In this document: piece after piece, positions 5,499-6,295 of the stretch
Position numbering within the stretch: position 1 is the stretch's first letter
Layout of the letters: each line of letters begins with the position of its first letter
Assembly (NCBI GenBank): GCA_049511715.1
Contig: JBEKXU010000056.1
Location: forward strand, 1 to 6,295
DNA length: 6,295 nucleotides
Source: JBEKHT01 sp049511715
GTDB taxonomy: Bacteria; Chloroflexota; Anaerolineae; Anaerolineales; RBG-16-64-43
Reading direction: 5' to 3'
Notes under the pieces: generated by a model
What the model was told of the DNA's origin: nothing
The model's input: only the letters and a program-made list of their open reading frames with translations
Database searches by the model: none
Translations under genes and position numbers: made by a program

Positions 5499-5557
5499 CC
5501 CGATCCCGAATCTGCGAACGACCTTAAGACCCTGGCTCCGGAGTGCCCGATCCCGAA
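5499..5557. repeat. 12-bp direct repeat upstream of the surface-protein gene
   Basis: CCCGATCCCGAA occurs at 5499-5510 and 5546-5557, exact copies 47 bases apart and about 100-160 bases upstream of the ATG at 5397. A separate odd palindrome CTTTG-GAT-CAAAG lies closer to the gene at 5443-5455. Either could bind a regulator, but no known operator is recognised. Confidence 0.45.
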
Positions 5558-6100
5558 ATCTTTTTTCCCCCTCGCCAAGGAATGCCAGTGGCCTCAGTGA
5601 ACTTGGATAACGCGATCGTCCCCAACCAACGCATCAATCGGGACAAGCCCCCACAAACCAAGAGCCGACCAGCGACGGAAGTACCGAACAGTTTCCCCGG
5701 CTCGGTGCCCCAGACCGCTGCGCCACGACGGCCTATCTTCGTGCGCCTTCTCTCGGGCGAAGCCTGTCTCCTGTTTGAGCGCGCCGACAAAGTCCCGCGA
5801 TTCCTTCTTGCCGGGAACCGCTTGCCGATCCCCCTGAGGTCCGCTTGACTCCAGATAGGGTTGCACGAGTCGCGCCCTGGCGCAACAGCGATCGCGGCCT
5901 GGTTATCTCCAATGCCGAGGTCGCGCCGACCGTCCAGGAGCCACCACGGCCCTCTCATTCTCAGCAGGACCCGATCGCTACGGCCGACTCTGTGTCGCTC
6001 GCTGGCGGTAAAGGCAAAAAGAAAAAAACCGGCCGCCTTTCAACCTCCTCCTAGGCCTGCTGTCCTTGAGGTGCTCCCCCTAAACTGAACCGGGTATTAT

Positions 6101-6136
6101 GAGAGTCTGACCGCCCTGGAGGGCAGGAGGACTCTC
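6101..6136 (+). promoter_or_regulatory. Leader hairpin overlapping the orfA ribosome-binding site
   Basis: GAGAGTC (6101-6107) pairs perfectly with GACTCTC (6130-6136). Nested inside, GCCC (6113-6116) pairs with GGGC (6121-6124). The AGGAGG ribosome-binding site (6125-6130) sits in the inner bulge and first base pair, one base before the start codon region. Such a structure would hide the start from ribosomes on transcripts that read in from outside. Confidence 0.6.
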
Positions 6137-6137
6137 G

Positions 6138-6295
6138 ATGAAACAGAAACGGCACACCACCGGGCAGATCATTCACAAGCTCCGAGAAGCTGATGCCCAG
6201 TTAGCTTCGGGCGCTACCGTAGCAGATGTGTGTAAGCAGATCGGGGTCAGCGAAGGGACATACCATCGTTGGCGAGCCTTGTACGGTGGGCTCGA
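6138..6295 (+). CDS. IS3-family transposase OrfA, 3' end outside window
   Basis: Fifty-two codons are visible from ATG 6138, preceded by AGGAGG with 7 bases of spacing. The protein begins MKQKRHTTGQIIHKLREA and continues with a helix-turn-helix of the transposase_8/InsE type: residues about 20-46, ATVADVCKQIGVSEGTYHRW, then RALYGGL. OrfA is the DNA-binding part. In this family it is joined by a -1 frameshift to OrfB, which carries the DDE catalytic domain, to give the active OrfAB transposase. The frame is intact to the window edge. The full length, leucine zipper and frameshift site are not visible. Confidence 0.9.
   Translation, partial: MKQKRHTTGQIIHKLREADAQLASGATVADVCKQIGVSEGTYHRWRALYGGL

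Larger units (their letters stand above)
5398..6066. other. Gene-free stretch between the surface-protein gene and the IS3 element
   Basis: Several overlapping frames stay open here on both strands, for example minus 5594-5866 from a GTG. None has a ribosome-binding site or a domain I recognise, and long open frames are expected at this GC content. The proximal part presumably carries the surface-protein promoter: TTGACC on the minus strand at 5462-5457 is a -35 candidate, but the -10 position (TTTGCG) is poor. An A-rich tract (6012-6027) flanked by AAAGGC/GCCTTT lies near the IS. The stretch could include a decayed gene. Confidence 0.5.
6067..6295 (+). mobile_element. Left end of an IS3-family insertion sequence, cut by the window edge
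   Basis: The orfA start is typical of the IS3 family, and the bases before it fit an IS3 left end. A terminal repeat beginning with TG is expected; candidates are TGAGGTGCTCCCCC from 6067 or TGCTCCCCC from 6072. Without the right end, the exact boundary and any target duplication cannot be set. orfB, expected to be reached by programmed -1 frameshifting, lies beyond the window. Confidence 0.7.

Noticed and set aside
5524..5958. Minus-strand frame upstream of the surface-protein gene
   Set aside because: Arg/Gly-rich, no ribosome-binding site, no recognised domain, and it overlaps equally open frames on both strands, as expected by chance at high GC.
6066..6100. Full promoter for the IS3 transposase (TTGAGG ... 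TATTAT)
   Set aside because: The spacing is 23 bases, too long for a sigma70 promoter; only the -10-like box is plausible.
1..6295. CRISPR array, rRNA genes or toxin-antitoxin pair
   Set aside because: I found no regularly spaced repeats, no rRNA sequence and no paired small genes on either strand.

Overview
This window most likely comes from a Chloroflexota (Anaerolineae- or Caldilinea-like) chromosome. It is GC-rich. Its tyrosine recombinase ends in the ASPVDNWRL tail that I associate with Chloroflexota integrases. Its large surface protein joins a choice-of-anchor Q beta-helix to a C-terminal sortase domain, an arrangement I also associate with that phylum. This assignment rests on recalled family features, not on a search.

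Layout. Positions 2-757 (+) carry a site-specific tyrosine recombinase whose N-terminus lies left of the window and whose catalytic residues are all visible. Positions 836-1102 (+) carry a small doubtful ORF whose first part runs through a cluster of UUCG-type hairpins and whose tail looks like the end of a larger protein. After a gene-free stretch with an orphan promoter-like site comes an SdpI-family membrane protein (1488-2144, -). Positions 2521-2784 (+) form an odd unit: a near-consensus sigma70 promoter, a strong inverted repeat, the 3' half of an initiator-type tRNA-Met(CAT) interrupted by 48 bases inside its T-loop, and a strong hairpin terminator.

Another largely gene-free stretch precedes a 703-aa secreted protein (3286-5397, -). 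It has a signal peptide, a right-handed beta-helix of about 25-residue repeats, a choice-of-anchor Q region, an SbsA/Big_5-type Ig-like domain, an MPSTG motif and a sortase domain with His, Cys and Arg in place. About 670 bases upstream of it hold no gene I can support. The right edge (about 6067-6295, +) is the left end of an IS3-family insertion sequence with the start of orfA.

How it fits together. The recombinase, the tRNA half that begins at the anticodon loop, the decayed-looking small ORF and the IS3 element suggest an accessory region shaped by integration at an initiator tRNA gene. The part left of about 2658 (recombinase, small ORF, SdpI protein) could be the integrated element, and the tRNA 3' half with its terminator the original host side. 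The beta-helix/sortase gene stands alone and may anchor itself to the cell surface using its own sortase domain. That self-anchoring and the interrupted tRNA-like unit are the two observations most worth following up.
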